Source of the DNA: Allohoeflea poritis
Lineage (GTDB): Bacteria; Pseudomonadota; Alphaproteobacteria; Rhizobiales; Rhizobiaceae
Direction: 5' to 3'
NCBI RefSeq assembly: GCF_027889715.1
Contig: NZ_JAPJZH010000002.1
Span: 124,001-188,000 of the forward strand
Length of the DNA stretch: 64,000 nt
Below are positions 43,288 through 53,710 of this stretch, piece after piece. The position numbers and the translations under genes are program-made. Each line of letters starts with the position of its first letter. The stretch's first letter is position 1. A model generated the notes under the pieces. The model had not been told where the DNA came from and did no database searches. It was given only the letters and a program-made list of their open reading frames with translations.

Positions 43288-44034
43288 ATGAGCGAAGCAA
43301 AAAAGTCGATCATCATCACCGGCGCCGGCTCCGGTATCGGCAGGTCTTGCGCGGAGGTTTTTCTTGCTCACGGCTATCGGGTGGGGCTCGTCGGCCGCAG
43401 GGTCGCTCCGCTCAAGGAGGCCGCCGACGGGCACGCGGATGCGCTTGTGCTGCCCGGTGACGTGACCGACCCCCGGCAGGTGGAGGACATGTTCCAGAGG
43501 GCTTTCGACAAATGGGGTCGGATCGACGTCCTGTTCAACAATGCCGGCATCTCCAAGCCGGGCCGCCCGATCGACGAAATCGCCGTCGAGGACTGGCTCG
43601 AAACAGTCAATGTCAACCTGACCGGTGCCTTTCTGTGCGCGCGGCAGGCATTCAAGATCATGCGCGAGCAAACACCGCAAGGCGGGCGCATCATAAACAA
43701 CGGCTCCATATCGGCCTATGTGCCGCGTCCGGGTTCGGTTCCCTACACGGCGACCAAACACGCAATCACCGGCCTTACGCGAACGATTTCCCTGGACGGA
43801 CGCCCCTTCAACATCGCCTGCGGGCAGATCGATATCGGCAACGCGCTCACCGAAATGGCCGCGCCGATGACCAAGGGCGTTCCGCAGGCAGACGGCTCCG
43901 TCCAGGCCGAGGCAACCATGGATGTCGCCAATGTCGCCTCATCTGTCCTGCACATGGCCGAATTGCCGCTCGATGCCAATGTGCAGTTCATGACAGTGAT
44001 GGCGACGGCCATGCCCTATATCGGGCGCGGATAG
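43288..44034 (+). CDS. SDR-family oxidoreductase
   Basis: A 248-residue short-chain dehydrogenase. The nucleotide-binding motif TGAGSGIG is at residues 11-18, NNAG in VLFNNAGIS, and the catalytic Ser-Tyr-Lys is in [32 protein letters not shown] precedes the ATG. It lies between the Crp/Fnr gene and the GlxA-type gene, whose stop is adjacent on the opposite strand. There is no clear functional link to either. The substrate is unknown; a broad-specificity ketoacyl or alcohol dehydrogenase is likely. Confidence 0.87.
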   Translation: MSEAKKSIIITGAGSGIGRSCAEVFLAHGYRVGLVGRRVAPLKEAADGHADALVLPGDVTDPRQVEDMFQRAFDKWGRIDVLFNNAGISKPGRPIDEIAVEDWLETVNVNLTGAFLCARQAFKIMREQTPQGGRIINNGSISAYVPRPGSVPYTATKHAITGLTRTISLDGRPFNIACGQIDIGNALTEMAAPMTKGVPQADGSVQAEATMDVANVASSVLHMAELPLDANVQFMTVMATAMPYIGRG

Positions 44035-44994
44035 CTATTGACGCCTTGACGACGGCGAACGCCCGAACTTGCGGCGATAGCTGTCGGAGAAATGCGCCGA
44101 ATTGGCAAAACCCGTCGCCAGCGCCACGTCGGTCACGTTCAGCGTCGATTGCGAAAGCAGATTGTCCGCCTTGTCCAGCCGCAGGCCGCGGTAATAGGCC
44201 ATTGTGCTGCAACCGAGCTTTGCCCGGAAAAGCCGGTTGAGCTGGCGCGCGCCGAGATTGCATAATTTCGCCAGTTGGTCGAGCGCCAGCGGATCGGCGA
44301 TATGGTTCTCCATCAGCTCAATGGCCTGCAACACGGACGGGTTGGAAGTGCCGTAGCGCTCGACCGGCCCCGCCCTTTGCGGCCCGCCCGCCGGGCGGAT
44401 TTCAGTGTGCACGAACCAGTCGCTGACCTGTCTGGCGAAATCGGCCCCGTGATGATCCGTGATCAGGGCGTGCATCATGTCCAGCGCGGCCGTGCCCCCG
44501 GCGCAGGTCAGCCGGTCCCGGTCGATGACATAAAGATCGCGCTCCAGAAGCAGCGCCGGATCGAGTTCCGCCAGAACGGGCGCATGTTCCCAGTGCACCG
44601 TCATGCGCCGTCCGGCCATGACGCCTGCACGCGCCAGCACGACCGGTCCGCCCGATACGCCGCCGATCAGCACCCCGCGGCGGGCAAGGTGCCGCAGCCA
44701 CTGGAAAATCCTCTGATCGGAAAAGCGAGCCGGGTCGCCCCCTGCCACGACCATTATCAGATCGAAATCCACCCGCTCGCCAAGATGCGACGTCGCCCGG
44801 ATAATCGCGCCGCTTGAGCTCACCGACTGACCGCCGACCACCGGAAGATGGTCAATGGTGTAGAGCGCACGCCCGGCCAGGAGATTGGCCGCCCGCAGCG
44901 GCTCGACCGCCGCCGAATAGGACATCAGCGCAAAACCGTCGATGAGCAGAAAGCCGACCCGGAATGGCCTGCCTGTTGAGCGAGATTTGTCCAT
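44035..44994 (-). CDS. GlxA-type AraC-family regulator (DJ-1/PfpI + AraC HTH), GbdR/SouR-like
   Basis: A 319-residue regulator from ATG 44994; a further ATG at 45033 would add 13 residues, and neither has a good ribosome site. Residues 10-170 form the DJ-1/PfpI amidotransferase-like sensor (VGFLLIDGFALMSYSAAVEPLRAANLLAGR, then LIGGVSGGPVVLARAGVMAGRRMTVHWEH). The C-terminal AraC HTH includes VALATGFANSAHFSDSYRRKFGRSP. The N-terminal sequence is close to regulators of glycine betaine, carnitine and sarcosine catabolism. It is divergent from the sox operon, which it probably activates. Confidence 0.9.
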   Translation of the reverse strand: MDKSRSTGRPFRVGFLLIDGFALMSYSAAVEPLRAANLLAGRALYTIDHLPVVGGQSVSSSGAIIRATSHLGERVDFDLIMVVAGGDPARFSDQRIFQWLRHLARRGVLIGGVSGGPVVLARAGVMAGRRMTVHWEHAPVLAELDPALLLERDLYVIDRDRLTCAGGTAALDMMHALITDHHGADFARQVSDWFVHTEIRPAGGPQRAGPVERYGTSNPSVLQAIELMENHIADPLALDQLAKLCNLGARQLNRLFRAKLGCSTMAYYRGLRLDKADNLLSQSTLNVTDVALATGFANSAHFSDSYRRKFGRSPSSRRQ

Positions 44995-45080
44995 TATTCG
45001 AAAAAATACGACTGTTTCAGGAAAGTCAATCACATGGCCCGGCCGGATGATGCGGCCGGCGACGAGGGGAGCGAACCAGT

Positions 45081-46331
45081 ATGCGTTACTCCGGTATGAA
45101 AGTGTTGTGGGAAGGGCTGACCGGCAACCGCGGCTGGAAGCCTGTCTGGCGCGAGCCGGAACCCAAGAAATCCTATGACATCGTCATTGTCGGCGGCGGC
45201 GGTCACGGGCTTTCGACCGCCTACTATCTCGCTAGGGAATTCGGGCTGTCCAACATTGCTGTGCTGGAAAAGGGCTGGCTCGGCTCCGGCAATATCGGCC
45301 GCAACACGACCATTATCCGCTCCAATTATCTGCTGCCCGGAAACGAGCCCTTCTACGAGCTGTCCATGAAGCTCTGGGAAAACCTGGAGCAGGACTTCAA
45401 CTACAATGCGATGGTCTCCCAGCGCGGCATCATCAATCTCTACCATTCGGATTCCCAGCGCGACGCCTTTGCGCGGCGCGGAAACGCCATGATCATGGCC
45501 GGCGCGGACGCCGTCCTGCTCGATCGTGCAGGCCTTGAGAAACAGTGTCCGTTTCTCGATTTCGACAATGCGCGCTTTCCGATCCAGGGCGGCCTGTGGC
45601 AGCCGCGCGCCGGAACCGCCCGCCACGATGCCGTGGCCTGGGGCTATGCGCGCGGTGCAGACATGCATGGCGTCGATCTGATCCAGAACTGCGAGGTCAC
45701 CGGTTTCCTGATCGAGGATGGCGTATGCAAAGGCGTCGAGACCTCGCGCGGCGCGATCCTGGCAAGGAAGACGGCCGTGTGCGTCGCCGGATCTTCCGGC
45801 CGCGTCATGTCGAAGGCGGGTATGCGCCTGCCCATCGAAAGCCATGCACTCCAGGCATTTGTCTCGGAAGGCCTGAAGCCGGTCATTCCCGGCGTGATCA
45901 CTTTCGGCGCGGGGCATTTCTACATCTCCCAGTCCGACAAGGGCGGTCTCGTCTTTGGCGGCGACATCGACGGCTACAACACCTATGCCCAGCGCGGCAA
46001 TCTTCCGGTCGTGGAGGATGTCTGCGAGGGCGGCATGGCCATCATGCCCATGATCGGCCGCGCCCGGCTGCTGCGCATGTGGGGCGGCGTCATGGACATG
46101 TCCATGGATGGATCGCCCTTCATCGACCGCACCCATATTGACGGTCTCTATTTCAATGGCGGTTGGTGTTATGGCGGCTTCAAGGCAACGCCGGCATCGG
46201 GCTTCTGCTATGCGCATCTGCTGGCACGGGACGAGCCGCATCCGACCGCTGCCGAATACCGCCTCGACCGCTTCATCAGCGGCCGCATGATTGATGAGCG
46301 CGGCGCCGGCGCCCAGCCGAACCTTCATTGA
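45081..46331 (+). CDS. soxB: Sarcosine oxidase beta subunit
   Basis: A 416-residue FAD-dependent oxidoreductase subunit. The dinucleotide motif IVGGGGHGLSTAYYLA begins near residue 36, and the GNIGRNTTIIRSNYL segment contains the usual flavin-contact region. It carries the demethylating FAD/FMN site of heterotetrameric sarcosine oxidase, which converts sarcosine to glycine with hydrogen peroxide and 5,10-methylene-THF. GAGGGGAG precedes the ATG. The order soxB-soxD-soxA-soxG is the canonical one. Other N-methyl compounds remain possible substrates. Confidence 0.93.
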   Translation: MRYSGMKVLWEGLTGNRGWKPVWREPEPKKSYDIVIVGGGGHGLSTAYYLAREFGLSNIAVLEKGWLGSGNIGRNTTIIRSNYLLPGNEPFYELSMKLWENLEQDFNYNAMVSQRGIINLYHSDSQRDAFARRGNAMIMAGADAVLLDRAGLEKQCPFLDFDNARFPIQGGLWQPRAGTARHDAVAWGYARGADMHGVDLIQNCEVTGFLIEDGVCKGVETSRGAILARKTAVCVAGSSGRVMSKAGMRLPIESHALQAFVSEGLKPVIPGVITFGAGHFYISQSDKGGLVFGGDIDGYNTYAQRGNLPVVEDVCEGGMAIMPMIGRARLLRMWGGVMDMSMDGSPFIDRTHIDGLYFNGGWCYGGFKATPASGFCYAHLLARDEPHPTAAEYRLDRFISGRMIDERGAGAQPNLH

Positions 46332-46341
46332 GGACTGGCCA

Positions 46342-46629
46342 ATGATCATCAATCATCCCCTGCTCGGCCCGCGTGATGCTTCAGAATTCGTCTATCTTGG
46401 CGATGCGTCACTGATCGACCGGCCCGACTGGCAGGCCAAGGACGCGCAGCAGCAGTTCCATGACTATCTCTATCTGCGCGACAACCCGGCGGGTGCGCAC
46501 CGGGAACTGTGGTTCCATGAACAGGGCGACCGGTCCTGGCTCGTCGTCACCCGCGATACGATCACCCACGAGATAACGAACGTCGAACTGGCAAGGGACG
46601 TCGCTTTGCAGAGGGGGCGCGGACGATGA
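46342..46629 (+). CDS. soxD: Sarcosine oxidase delta subunit, zinc-site variant
   Basis: A 95-residue delta subunit, identified by GPRDASEFVYLGDA, the RPDW segment and TRDTITHEI near the C-terminus. The start is ATG 46342, 10 bases after soxB. The usual zinc ligands of this subunit are two cysteines in a CPxCG motif, a histidine and a cysteine. Here the first pair is HPLLG (H5, L8), the histidine is kept (H59), and the last cysteine is replaced by D63. The metal site is therefore probably absent or altered. It overlaps soxA by 4 bases. Confidence 0.88.
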   Translation: MIINHPLLGPRDASEFVYLGDASLIDRPDWQAKDAQQQFHDYLYLRDNPAGAHRELWFHEQGDRSWLVVTRDTITHEITNVELARDVALQRGRGR

Positions 46630-49574
46630 GCCAGACTCATCGCATCGACGGCGGCCTTCTCGACCGGTCCAGGGCGCTCCGGTTCACCTTCAACGGCACC
46701 AGCCTGGAAGGCTACGCGGGCGACACGCTCGCCTCCGCACTGATCGCCAATGGCGTGAAGCTTGTCGGCAGGTCATTCAAATACCACCGCCCGCGCGGCA
46801 TCTTCACGGCGGGCTCCGAGGAGCCCAACGCGCTCGTCACACTGCGACGCGACGGCCATGGCGAGCCGAACACACGGGCCACGGTCACCGAGCTCTTCGA
46901 CGGGCTTGTCGCAAGCAGCCAGAACCACCGCGGGCCATTGCGCTACGATCTCATGGCCGTCAACGACTATCTCGCGCCCTTCCTATCCGCCGGCTTCTAC
47001 TACAAGACATTCATGTGGCCGAAGGCCTTCTGGGAAAAGCTCTACGAGCCTGTCATCCGTTCCTCCGCCGGCCTCGGACGGCTGTCGGGCAAGGCCGACC
47101 CGGACATCTACGACAAGGGCTTCCTGCACTGCGATATCCTGATTATCGGCGCCGGGCCAGCCGGGCTTTGCGCCGCATTGTCGGCGGCCCGCTCCGGCGC
47201 GCGCGTTATCCTCGCCGACGAGGATTTCCGCTTCGGCGGCCGGCTCAACACCGAGACCATGGCGGTCGCCGGCACCAGCGGCGCGGACTGGGCACAACAG
47301 GCGGTCGCGGAACTGGCCTCCATGGACAATGTGCGCCTGATGCCGCGCACGACAATCTATGGCGCCTACGATCATGGCATTTACGGCGCGCTGGAGCGCA
47401 GGACGGATCACCTCGCGGAAAGCGCCGGCAAACCGCGACAGGTTCTGTGGCGCATCTATTCGAAACGCGCGATCCTGTGCGCCGGAGCAACGGAGCGGTC
47501 GATCGCCTTCGGCAACAATGACCGCCCCGGCATCATGCTCGCAGGCAGCGTGCGCGCCTACGCCAACCGCTGGGCAGCCCTGCCCGGCAAGCGCATCGCG
47601 GTCTTCACCAACAATGACGATGGCTGGCGCACCGCCTCCGATCTTGCCGCGCATGGCGCCGATATTGCTGCTATTGTCGACACGCGCGACCGCGCGCCGC
47701 TTGAGGCGCCGGCCGGCGCGACGGTTGCGATGGGGGCATACGTAACGGACACGAAGGGCCGTCACGGCCTCAAGAGCATCACCCTTTCCAACGGCACGAC
47801 AATCGAATGCGACTGCCTCGCCGTTTCCGGCGGCTGGAGCCCCAATGTGCACCTGACCTGCCACCAGCGCGACAAGCCGCAATGGCGGGATGACATCGCC
47901 GGTTTCGTGCCGGGCCCGGACCTGCCGGTCGGAATGCGCGTGGCCGGGGCCGCCAATGGCGCCCTGACACTCGCGGCTGCCCTGCGCGAAGGACATGAGC
48001 AGGCCCATGCAGCGGCCGAGGAGCTCGGCTTCAAACCGGCATCCATCGCCCTCCCCGCAGCGGAGGACGAAGCCGTCGAAACCAGTGCTTTCTTCCATGT
48101 AAAGGCGGATGGCCCGCGCGCCTGGATCGATCTGCAGAACGACGTGACGGCAAAGGACGTCAAGCTTTCCCATCAGGAAGGCTTCCGCTCCGTCGAACAC
48201 CTTAAACGTTACACCACGCTCGGCATGGCGACGGATCAGGGAAAGACCGCCAATCTTCTCGGTCTCTCCGTCATGGCTGAATGCAACGGCCGCTCAATTC
48301 CCGAAACCGGGACGACCATTTTCAGACCGCCCTACACGCCCGTCGCGATCGGCGCCCTCGCCGGCCGTTCGCGCGGCAAGGCGTTTCGCCCCACAAGGCT
48401 GACGACGAGCCACAAATCGGCAGAGGAACGCGACGCGGTCTTCGTGGAGGCCGGCCAGTGGCTGCGCGCGCAATGGTTTCCCGAAAAGGGAGAGACACAC
48501 TGGCGCGAAAGTGTCGACCGCGAAGCTGTCAGGGTACGGGAATCGGTCGGCATCTGCGACGTGACGACACTCGGCAAGATCGACATCCAGGGACGCGATG
48601 CGGCCGAATTCCTCAATCGCGTCTATTCCAACGGCTTTGCCAAACTACCCGTTGGCAAGGTGCGCTACGGTCTGATGCTGCGCGAAGACGGCATGGTCAT
48701 GGATGACGGGACGACCGCGCGGCTCGGCGAGAACCATTTCGTCATGACAACGACCACGGCCAACGCGGTCAGCGTATTCCGTCACCTGGAGTTCTGCCGC
48801 CAGTGCCTTTGGCCGGGTCTCGACGTGCATCTGATATCGGCGACGGAACAGTGGGCTCAGTTCGCTGTTGCCGGCCCCCATTCGCGCGATCTTCTGCGCA
48901 AGGTGGTCGATCCGGAGTTCGATTTATCCAACGAAGCCTTTCCATTCATGGCCTGCGGCGAAGTCACGGTCTTCGACGGAACCCCGTCGCGGCTGTTCCG
49001 CATCTCCTTTTCCGGCGAACTGGCCTACGAGATCGCGGTTCCGGCCCGTTATGGCGATGCGATGATCCGCGCATTGATGGATGTCGGCGAGGAATTCGGT
49101 GTCGTTCCTTACGGCACCGAGGCGCTCAGCGTGCTGCGCATCGAGAAAGGCCATCCGGTGGCCAATGAACTGTGCGGACAGACAACGGCGCGCGACCTCG
49201 GTCTGGAGCGCATGGTTTCGAAGAAAAAAGACTGTATCGGCAACACCTTGTCGGAGCGATCGCATCTCAATCGTGAAGACGGGCTGGCACTGATGGGTTT
49301 CGCTCCGGTCATGCGCAATGAGCATCTCTCGGCCGGCGCGCATTTCACCAGCCGCGACAAGCCGGCAACAACCGAGAACGACGAAGGCTGGATGACTTCC
49401 GTCGCCTATTCCCCGACGCTCGGCCATTCCATCGGACTGGGATTCATCGCCCGTGGCCGGGACCGTGTGGGAGAGATCGTTCAGGCGGCCGATCCGCTGC
49501 GCGGCAAAACCATCGAGGTCAGGATCGTATCGCCGCATTTCGTCGATCCGGAAGGAGAACGCCAGCGTGCCTAG
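46626..49574 (+). CDS. soxA: Sarcosine oxidase alpha subunit
   Basis: A 982-residue subunit. The N-terminal 100 residues are the 2Fe-2S-like domain without a cluster (LRFTFNGTSLEGYAGDTLASALIANG, FKYHRPRG). An NAD-binding fold follows with DILIIGAGPAGLCAALSAA at about residues 170-188, then FGGRLNTETM. The C-terminal region from about residue 590 is a GCV_T-like folate domain, including VGICDVTTLGKIDIQGRDAAEFLNRVY and SLFRISFSGELAYEIAVPA-like text. It binds NAD and tetrahydrofolate and hands the methyl-derived carbon to THF. It starts in an ATGA overlap with soxD. Confidence 0.95.
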   Translation: MSQTHRIDGGLLDRSRALRFTFNGTSLEGYAGDTLASALIANGVKLVGRSFKYHRPRGIFTAGSEEPNALVTLRRDGHGEPNTRATVTELFDGLVASSQNHRGPLRYDLMAVNDYLAPFLSAGFYYKTFMWPKAFWEKLYEPVIRSSAGLGRLSGKADPDIYDKGFLHCDILIIGAGPAGLCAALSAARSGARVILADEDFRFGGRLNTETMAVAGTSGADWAQQAVAELASMDNVRLMPRTTIYGAYDHGIYGALERRTDHLAESAGKPRQVLWRIYSKRAILCAGATERSIAFGNNDRPGIMLAGSVRAYANRWAALPGKRIAVFTNNDDGWRTASDLAAHGADIAAIVDTRDRAPLEAPAGATVAMGAYVTDTKGRHGLKSITLSNGTTIECDCLAVSGGWSPNVHLTCHQRDKPQWRDDIAGFVPGPDLPVGMRVAGAANGALTLAAALREGHEQAHAAAEELGFKPASIALPAAEDEAVETSAFFHVKADGPRAWIDLQNDVTAKDVKLSHQEGFRSVEHLKRYTTLGMATDQGKTANLLGLSVMAECNGRSIPETGTTIFRPPYTPVAIGALAGRSRGKAFRPTRLTTSHKSAEERDAVFVEAGQWLRAQWFPEKGETHWRESVDREAVRVRESVGICDVTTLGKIDIQGRDAAEFLNRVYSNGFAKLPVGKVRYGLMLREDGMVMDDGTTARLGENHFVMTTTTANAVSVFRHLEFCRQCLWPGLDVHLISATEQWAQFAVAGPHSRDLLRKVVDPEFDLSNEAFPFMACGEVTVFDGTPSRLFRISFSGELAYEIAVPARYGDAMIRALMDVGEEFGVVPYGTEALSVLRIEKGHPVANELCGQTTARDLGLERMVSKKKDCIGNTLSERSHLNREDGLALMGFAPVMRNEHLSAGAHFTSRDKPATTENDEGWMTSVAYSPTLGHSIGLGFIARGRDRVGEIVQAADPLRGKTIEVRIVSPHFVDPEGERQRA

Positions 49575-50130
49575 ACTTGCACCAAGCTCGCCGCTCAACG
49601 GCTTCCGGCAGGAATTCGACAGGCTTGAAATCACCGAAATAACAGACCTTGCCCTTGTCTCCATCGCCTCACCGCAGGGCCGCGAGGCTGAACTGGCGAG
49701 CGCGGTTTCCGGTGCCTACGGGATCGCGCTCCCGCCGGTGGGTTCCTCGGTCGAAGCCGACGCCGGTGAACCGCGCTTTCTGGGGCTCCAGCCGGGCCAG
49801 TGTTTCGCACTGTTCGAGCGACAGGACGAAGGGCCGGTGGACATAATAGCCCGCAAGCTCAGCGACGCCGGCTATTACACCGATCAGTCCGACAGCTGGG
49901 CGGTGCTGCGGGTTTCCGGAACCCGGTGCCGCGAAGCGCTGGAGCGCATCTGTCCACTGGACCTGCATCCCCAGACATTCGTGACCGGCGCCGTCGCGCG
50001 CACGGTCATGGAACATCTCGGTGTCATCATTTTTCGCGACGGCGAAGACTCTTTCCTGCTGCTTTCGGCGCGCTCGTCCGCGCCATCATTCCTGCACGCC
50101 GTCGTGACGTCGGCAAAGAACATTCAATGA
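49567..50130 (+). CDS. soxG: Sarcosine oxidase gamma subunit
   Basis: A 187-residue gamma subunit, related to the folate-binding aminomethyltransferase fold. The start is GTG 49567 behind AGGAG, overlapping the soxA stop by 8 bases; the frame is open far upstream inside soxA and should not be used. Typical segments are [46 protein letters not shown] and [19 protein letters not shown]. It completes the sarcosine oxidase heterotetramer. It lies 40 bases before fhs. Confidence 0.92.
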   Translation: MPRLAPSSPLNGFRQEFDRLEITEITDLALVSIASPQGREAELASAVSGAYGIALPPVGSSVEADAGEPRFLGLQPGQCFALFERQDEGPVDIIARKLSDAGYYTDQSDSWAVLRVSGTRCREALERICPLDLHPQTFVTGAVARTVMEHLGVIIFRDGEDSFLLLSARSSAPSFLHAVVTSAKNIQ

Positions 50131-50170
50131 CAAGATCCCGGGCATGACCGGGCAATTGGAGAAGACAGAT

Positions 50171-51847
50171 ATGGCACACAAGTCCGATATTGAAATCGCC
50201 CGAGAAGCGAACAAGAAGCCAATCCAGGAGATTGGCGGGAAGCTCGGCATCCCGAATGAAAGCCTGCTTCCCTATGGCCATGACAAGGCAAAAGTCTCGG
50301 CTGAATTCATCGCGGCGCAGAAGGGCAGGAATGACGGCAAGCTGATCCTCGTCACCGCCATCAATCCGACACCGGCAGGCGAAGGCAAGACGACCACCAC
50401 CGTCGGTCTCGGCGACGGCCTCAACCGCATCGGCAGGAAAGCTGCTATCTGTATCCGCGAGGCCTCGCTCGGCCCCTGCTTTGGCATGAAGGGCGGCGCC
50501 GCCGGCGGTGGCTATGCGCAGGTCGTGCCCATGGAAGACATGAACCTGCATTTCACCGGCGACTTCCACGCCATCACCTCGGCGCACAATCTTCTGTCGG
50601 CGATGATCGACAATCACATCTATTGGGGCAACGCGGAAGACATCGACATCCGCCGTGTGACGTGGCGCCGAGTCATGGACATGAACGATCGGGCATTGCG
50701 CGAGATCGTTTGCTCATTGGGCGGCGTTGCCAACGGTTTCCCCCGCGAGGCCGGCTTCGACATCACCGTTGCGTCCGAGGTCATGGCGATCCTTTGCCTG
50801 GCAAACGATCTCGAAGATCTGGAAAAGCGGCTCGGCGACATTATCGTTGCCTATCGCCGCGACCGCTCGCCGGTCACCTGCCGTGACATCAAGGCCGATG
50901 GCGCCATGGCGGTTCTGTTGAAGGACGCGATGCAGCCCAACCTCGTTCAGACGCTGGAGAACAATCCGGCCTTCGTGCATGGCGGCCCATTCGCCAATAT
51001 CGCCCATGGCTGCAATTCCGTGGTTGCCACCAAAACCGCATTGAAGCTTGCCGACTACGTCGTGACGGAAGCCGGTTTCGGCGCAGACCTCGGCGCCGAG
51101 AAGTTCATGGACATCAAATGCCGAAAGGCCGGCATTGCGCCCGACGCCGTCGTCATCGTCGCCACGGTGCGCGCCATGAAGATGAATGGCGGGGTAAAGA
51201 AGGAAGATCTCGGCACGGAGGATGTCGAAGCCGTGCAGCGCGGTTGCGCCAATCTCGGCCGCCATATCGAGAACGTCAAATCCTTCGGTGTACCGGCGGT
51301 CGTCGCCATCAACCACTTCGTCACCGACACCGATGCGGAAATCGCCGCCGTCAAGGATTATGTGGCAAGCCTCGGCTCCGAGGCGGTTTTGTGCAAGCAC
51401 TGGGCGCAGGGCTCGGAAGGCATCACGGAACTCGCGGAACGCATCGCCGAAATCGCCGACAGCGGCATGGCGCAGTTTTCAACACTCTATCCCGACGACA
51501 TGCCGCTGTTCGAAAAGATCGAGACCATTGCCAAGCGGATCTACCGGGCCGACGAGGTTCTGGCGGACAAGAAGATCCGCGACCAGCTTCGCCAGTGGGA
51601 AGACGCCGGTTTCGGAGACCTGCCGGTCTGCATGGCAAAGACGCAATACTCGTTTTCGACCGATCCGAACCTGCGCGGCGCGCCGACCGGCCACAGCGTA
51701 CCGGTCCGCGAGGTGCGCCTGTCGGCGGGCGCCGGCTTCATCGTCGTCATCTGCGGCCAGATCATGACCATGCCGGGTCTGCCGAAAACGCCATCGGCGG
51801 AAGCGATCCGCCTCAATGATGACGGCCTGATTGAAGGCCTGTTCTGA
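50171..51847 (+). CDS. fhs: Formate-tetrahydrofolate ligase
   Basis: A 558-residue ATP-dependent enzyme that forms 10-formyl-THF from formate, ATP and THF. ATG 50171 follows GGAGAAG; an ATG at 50144 has no ribosome site. The P-loop [23 protein letters not shown] is near residues 65-87, and [42 protein letters not shown] and [18 protein letters not shown] are near-invariant in the family. Formaldehyde and formate from demethylation enter the folate pool through this enzyme, so its place behind sox makes sense. Confidence 0.97.
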   Translation: MAHKSDIEIAREANKKPIQEIGGKLGIPNESLLPYGHDKAKVSAEFIAAQKGRNDGKLILVTAINPTPAGEGKTTTTVGLGDGLNRIGRKAAICIREASLGPCFGMKGGAAGGGYAQVVPMEDMNLHFTGDFHAITSAHNLLSAMIDNHIYWGNAEDIDIRRVTWRRVMDMNDRALREIVCSLGGVANGFPREAGFDITVASEVMAILCLANDLEDLEKRLGDIIVAYRRDRSPVTCRDIKADGAMAVLLKDAMQPNLVQTLENNPAFVHGGPFANIAHGCNSVVATKTALKLADYVVTEAGFGADLGAEKFMDIKCRKAGIAPDAVVIVATVRAMKMNGGVKKEDLGTEDVEAVQRGCANLGRHIENVKSFGVPAVVAINHFVTDTDAEIAAVKDYVASLGSEAVLCKHWAQGSEGITELAERIAEIADSGMAQFSTLYPDDMPLFEKIETIAKRIYRADEVLADKKIRDQLRQWEDAGFGDLPVCMAKTQYSFSTDPNLRGAPTGHSVPVREVRLSAGAGFIVVICGQIMTMPGLPKTPSAEAIRLNDDGLIEGLF

Positions 51848-51861
51848 TTGCTGCCGCGAGA

Positions 51862-51889
51862 CCGGGATGCGGAACTTCCGGCATCCCGG
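51862..51889 (+). terminator. Terminator-like hairpin after fhs
   Basis: CCGGGATGC (51862-51870) and GCATCCCGG (51881-51889) pair perfectly, with an inner GGAA-C-TTCC extension of the stem. It lies 15 bases past the fhs stop. No T run follows, so termination may be rho-assisted or the hairpin may protect the transcript end. Confidence 0.6.
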
Positions 51890-51968
51890 CATTCACGGAA
51901 GCTGTGTTTGAAATCCGGGTGGTTTGAAATAAAGTCCGGGCCGAATCCAACTCGGGGCCGCGCACCGG

Positions 51969-52952
51969 ATGAATACGACAATACTGAAACAACACACGAG
52001 CGCCGCAGATCAGCCGCCAGCCGGCAATGAAATCATCTGCGCAATCGACAATGTGTCGAAAACCTATACCGGCGGCTCCGTCGCGCTTGATGCGGTGTCT
52101 CTCGATATACGAAAGGGCGAGATACTTGCCCTGCTCGGCCCCAACGGCGCCGGCAAGACAACGCTTATCTCCATCATCTGCGGTATCGTCAATGCAAGCG
52201 GCGGCAAGGTCACCGTGGGCGGTTACGATGTCGTGGACAATTACCGCCAGAGCCGCGGCCTGATCGGCCTGGTACCCCAGGAAGTCAATCTGGAGCCCTT
52301 CGAGACGGTCAACAACACCGTCACCTTCTCGCGCGGCCTGTTCGGAAAGCCCCGTAATCCGGGCACCATCGAGCAGGTCCTGCGCAAACTGTCGCTCTGG
52401 GACAAGCGCGACAGCCAGATCGTCACCCTGTCTGGCGGCATGAAACGGCGCGTGCTGATTGCCAAGGCGCTGTCGCACGAGCCGCGTGTCCTGTTCCTTG
52501 ACGAGCCGACGGCGGGTGTCGATGTCGAATTGCGCAAGGATATGTGGGAGACCGTGCGCGCACTGCAGGCCGACGGGGTCACCATCATTCTGACGACCCA
52601 TTATATCGAGGAGGCCGAGGCGATCGCCGACCGCATCGGTGTCATCGACAAGGGCAGGTTGATGCTGGTCGAGGACAAGGCGACGCTGATGCAACGCCTC
52701 GGCACCAAGCAGATCCGCATCGAACTTCAGGACCCGCTGGGCCGCATCCCGGACGCGCTGTCCAAATACGAGCTGGAAATCGCGACAAGCGGCAACGCGC
52801 TCATCTACACCTATGACCCGACCGGTGGGCGCACCGGCATCACATCGCTCTTTTCGGATCTCAAATCCGCCGGCCTCGTCCTGTGCGACGTGCAGACACA
52901 CGAAAGCTCGCTGGAAGAGATCTTCGTCAATCTGATCAAGGGTGAGGCATGA
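51969..52952 (+). CDS. ABC-2 type transporter ATP-binding protein
   Basis: A 327-residue ATPase of the NodI/DrrA type. Walker [10 protein letters not shown] is near residue 57, the signature LSGGMKRR near residue 155 and Walker [13 protein letters not shown] follows. A C-terminal domain after the NBD, from about residue 235, is typical of the ABC-2 export group. It drives export through the permease encoded in the next gene. That gene overlaps its stop by 4 bases (ATGA). The cargo may be a polysaccharide, lipid or drug; nothing here tells which. Confidence 0.9.
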   Translation: MNTTILKQHTSAADQPPAGNEIICAIDNVSKTYTGGSVALDAVSLDIRKGEILALLGPNGAGKTTLISIICGIVNASGGKVTVGGYDVVDNYRQSRGLIGLVPQEVNLEPFETVNNTVTFSRGLFGKPRNPGTIEQVLRKLSLWDKRDSQIVTLSGGMKRRVLIAKALSHEPRVLFLDEPTAGVDVELRKDMWETVRALQADGVTIILTTHYIEEAEAIADRIGVIDKGRLMLVEDKATLMQRLGTKQIRIELQDPLGRIPDALSKYELEIATSGNALIYTYDPTGGRTGITSLFSDLKSAGLVLCDVQTHESSLEEIFVNLIKGEA

Positions 52953-53710
52953 ACTTTCACGCGATAAAGGCGATCTACCTGTTCGAGATGTCGCGGACAT
53001 TCCGCACGCTTCTGCAAAGCGTCGTCTCGCCCGTGCTTTCGACCGCCCTCTATTTCGTCGTTTTCGGCGCCGCGATCGGCTCGCGTTTCGCCGATGTCGA
53101 GGGCGTCAGCTACGGCACCTTCATCGTGCCCGGCCTCATCATGCTCACCGTGCTGACCCAGAGCGTTTCCAACGCCTCCTTCGGCATCTACTTCCCGCGC
53201 TTCATCGGCACCATCCAGGAAATCCTCTCCGCGCCGATCTCCAGCATCGAAATCGTTGTCGGCTATGTCGGAGCGGCGGCCACCAAATCATTCGCCATCG
53301 GCATCATCATCCTGCTCACCGCCACGCTGTTCGTTCCGCTGCGCATCGATCATCCTGTCTGGATGCTCGGATTCCTGGTGCTGACCTGCGTTTCCTTCAG
53401 CCTGTTCGGCTTCATCATCGGCATCTGGGCGAAGAATTTCGAGCAGTTGCAGCTGGTGCCGTTGCTGGTGATCACGCCGCTGGTGTTTCTCGGCGGCAGT
53501 TTCTATTCGATCAACATGCTGCCGCCGCTGTGGCAGAACATCACGCTCTTCAACCCGGTGGTCTATCTGATCTCCGGCTTCCGCTGGAGCTTCTTCAGCC
53601 AGGGTGACGTCGCGGTCGGCCTCAGCCTTGCCATGATCACCCTGTTCCTGGCGATCTGCCTCGGCACCATCATGTGGATCTTCAAGACAGGCTACCGGAT
53701 CAGGAACTAG
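52949..53710 (+). CDS. ABC-2 type transporter permease
   Basis: A 253-residue polytopic protein with about six hydrophobic segments: [34 protein letters not shown], a central pair, [25 protein letters not shown] and a C-terminal [17 protein letters not shown]. The [12 protein letters not shown]...[15 protein letters not shown] segment is a good ABC-2 (NodJ/DrrB) hallmark. With the ATPase it forms an exporter. Its stop codon overlaps by 4 bases that of the convergent sugar ABC ATPase gene. Confidence 0.9.
   Translation: MNFHAIKAIYLFEMSRTFRTLLQSVVSPVLSTALYFVVFGAAIGSRFADVEGVSYGTFIVPGLIMLTVLTQSVSNASFGIYFPRFIGTIQEILSAPISSIEIVVGYVGAAATKSFAIGIIILLTATLFVPLRIDHPVWMLGFLVLTCVSFSLFGFIIGIWAKNFEQLQLVPLLVITPLVFLGGSFYSINMLPPLWQNITLFNPVVYLISGFRWSFFSQGDVAVGLSLAMITLFLAICLGTIMWIFKTGYRIRN

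Noticed and set aside
45034-45080. Glycine riboswitch before the sox operon
   Set aside because: The gap is only about 47 bases to the nearest start, too short for the tandem aptamer, and no conserved aptamer core is visible.
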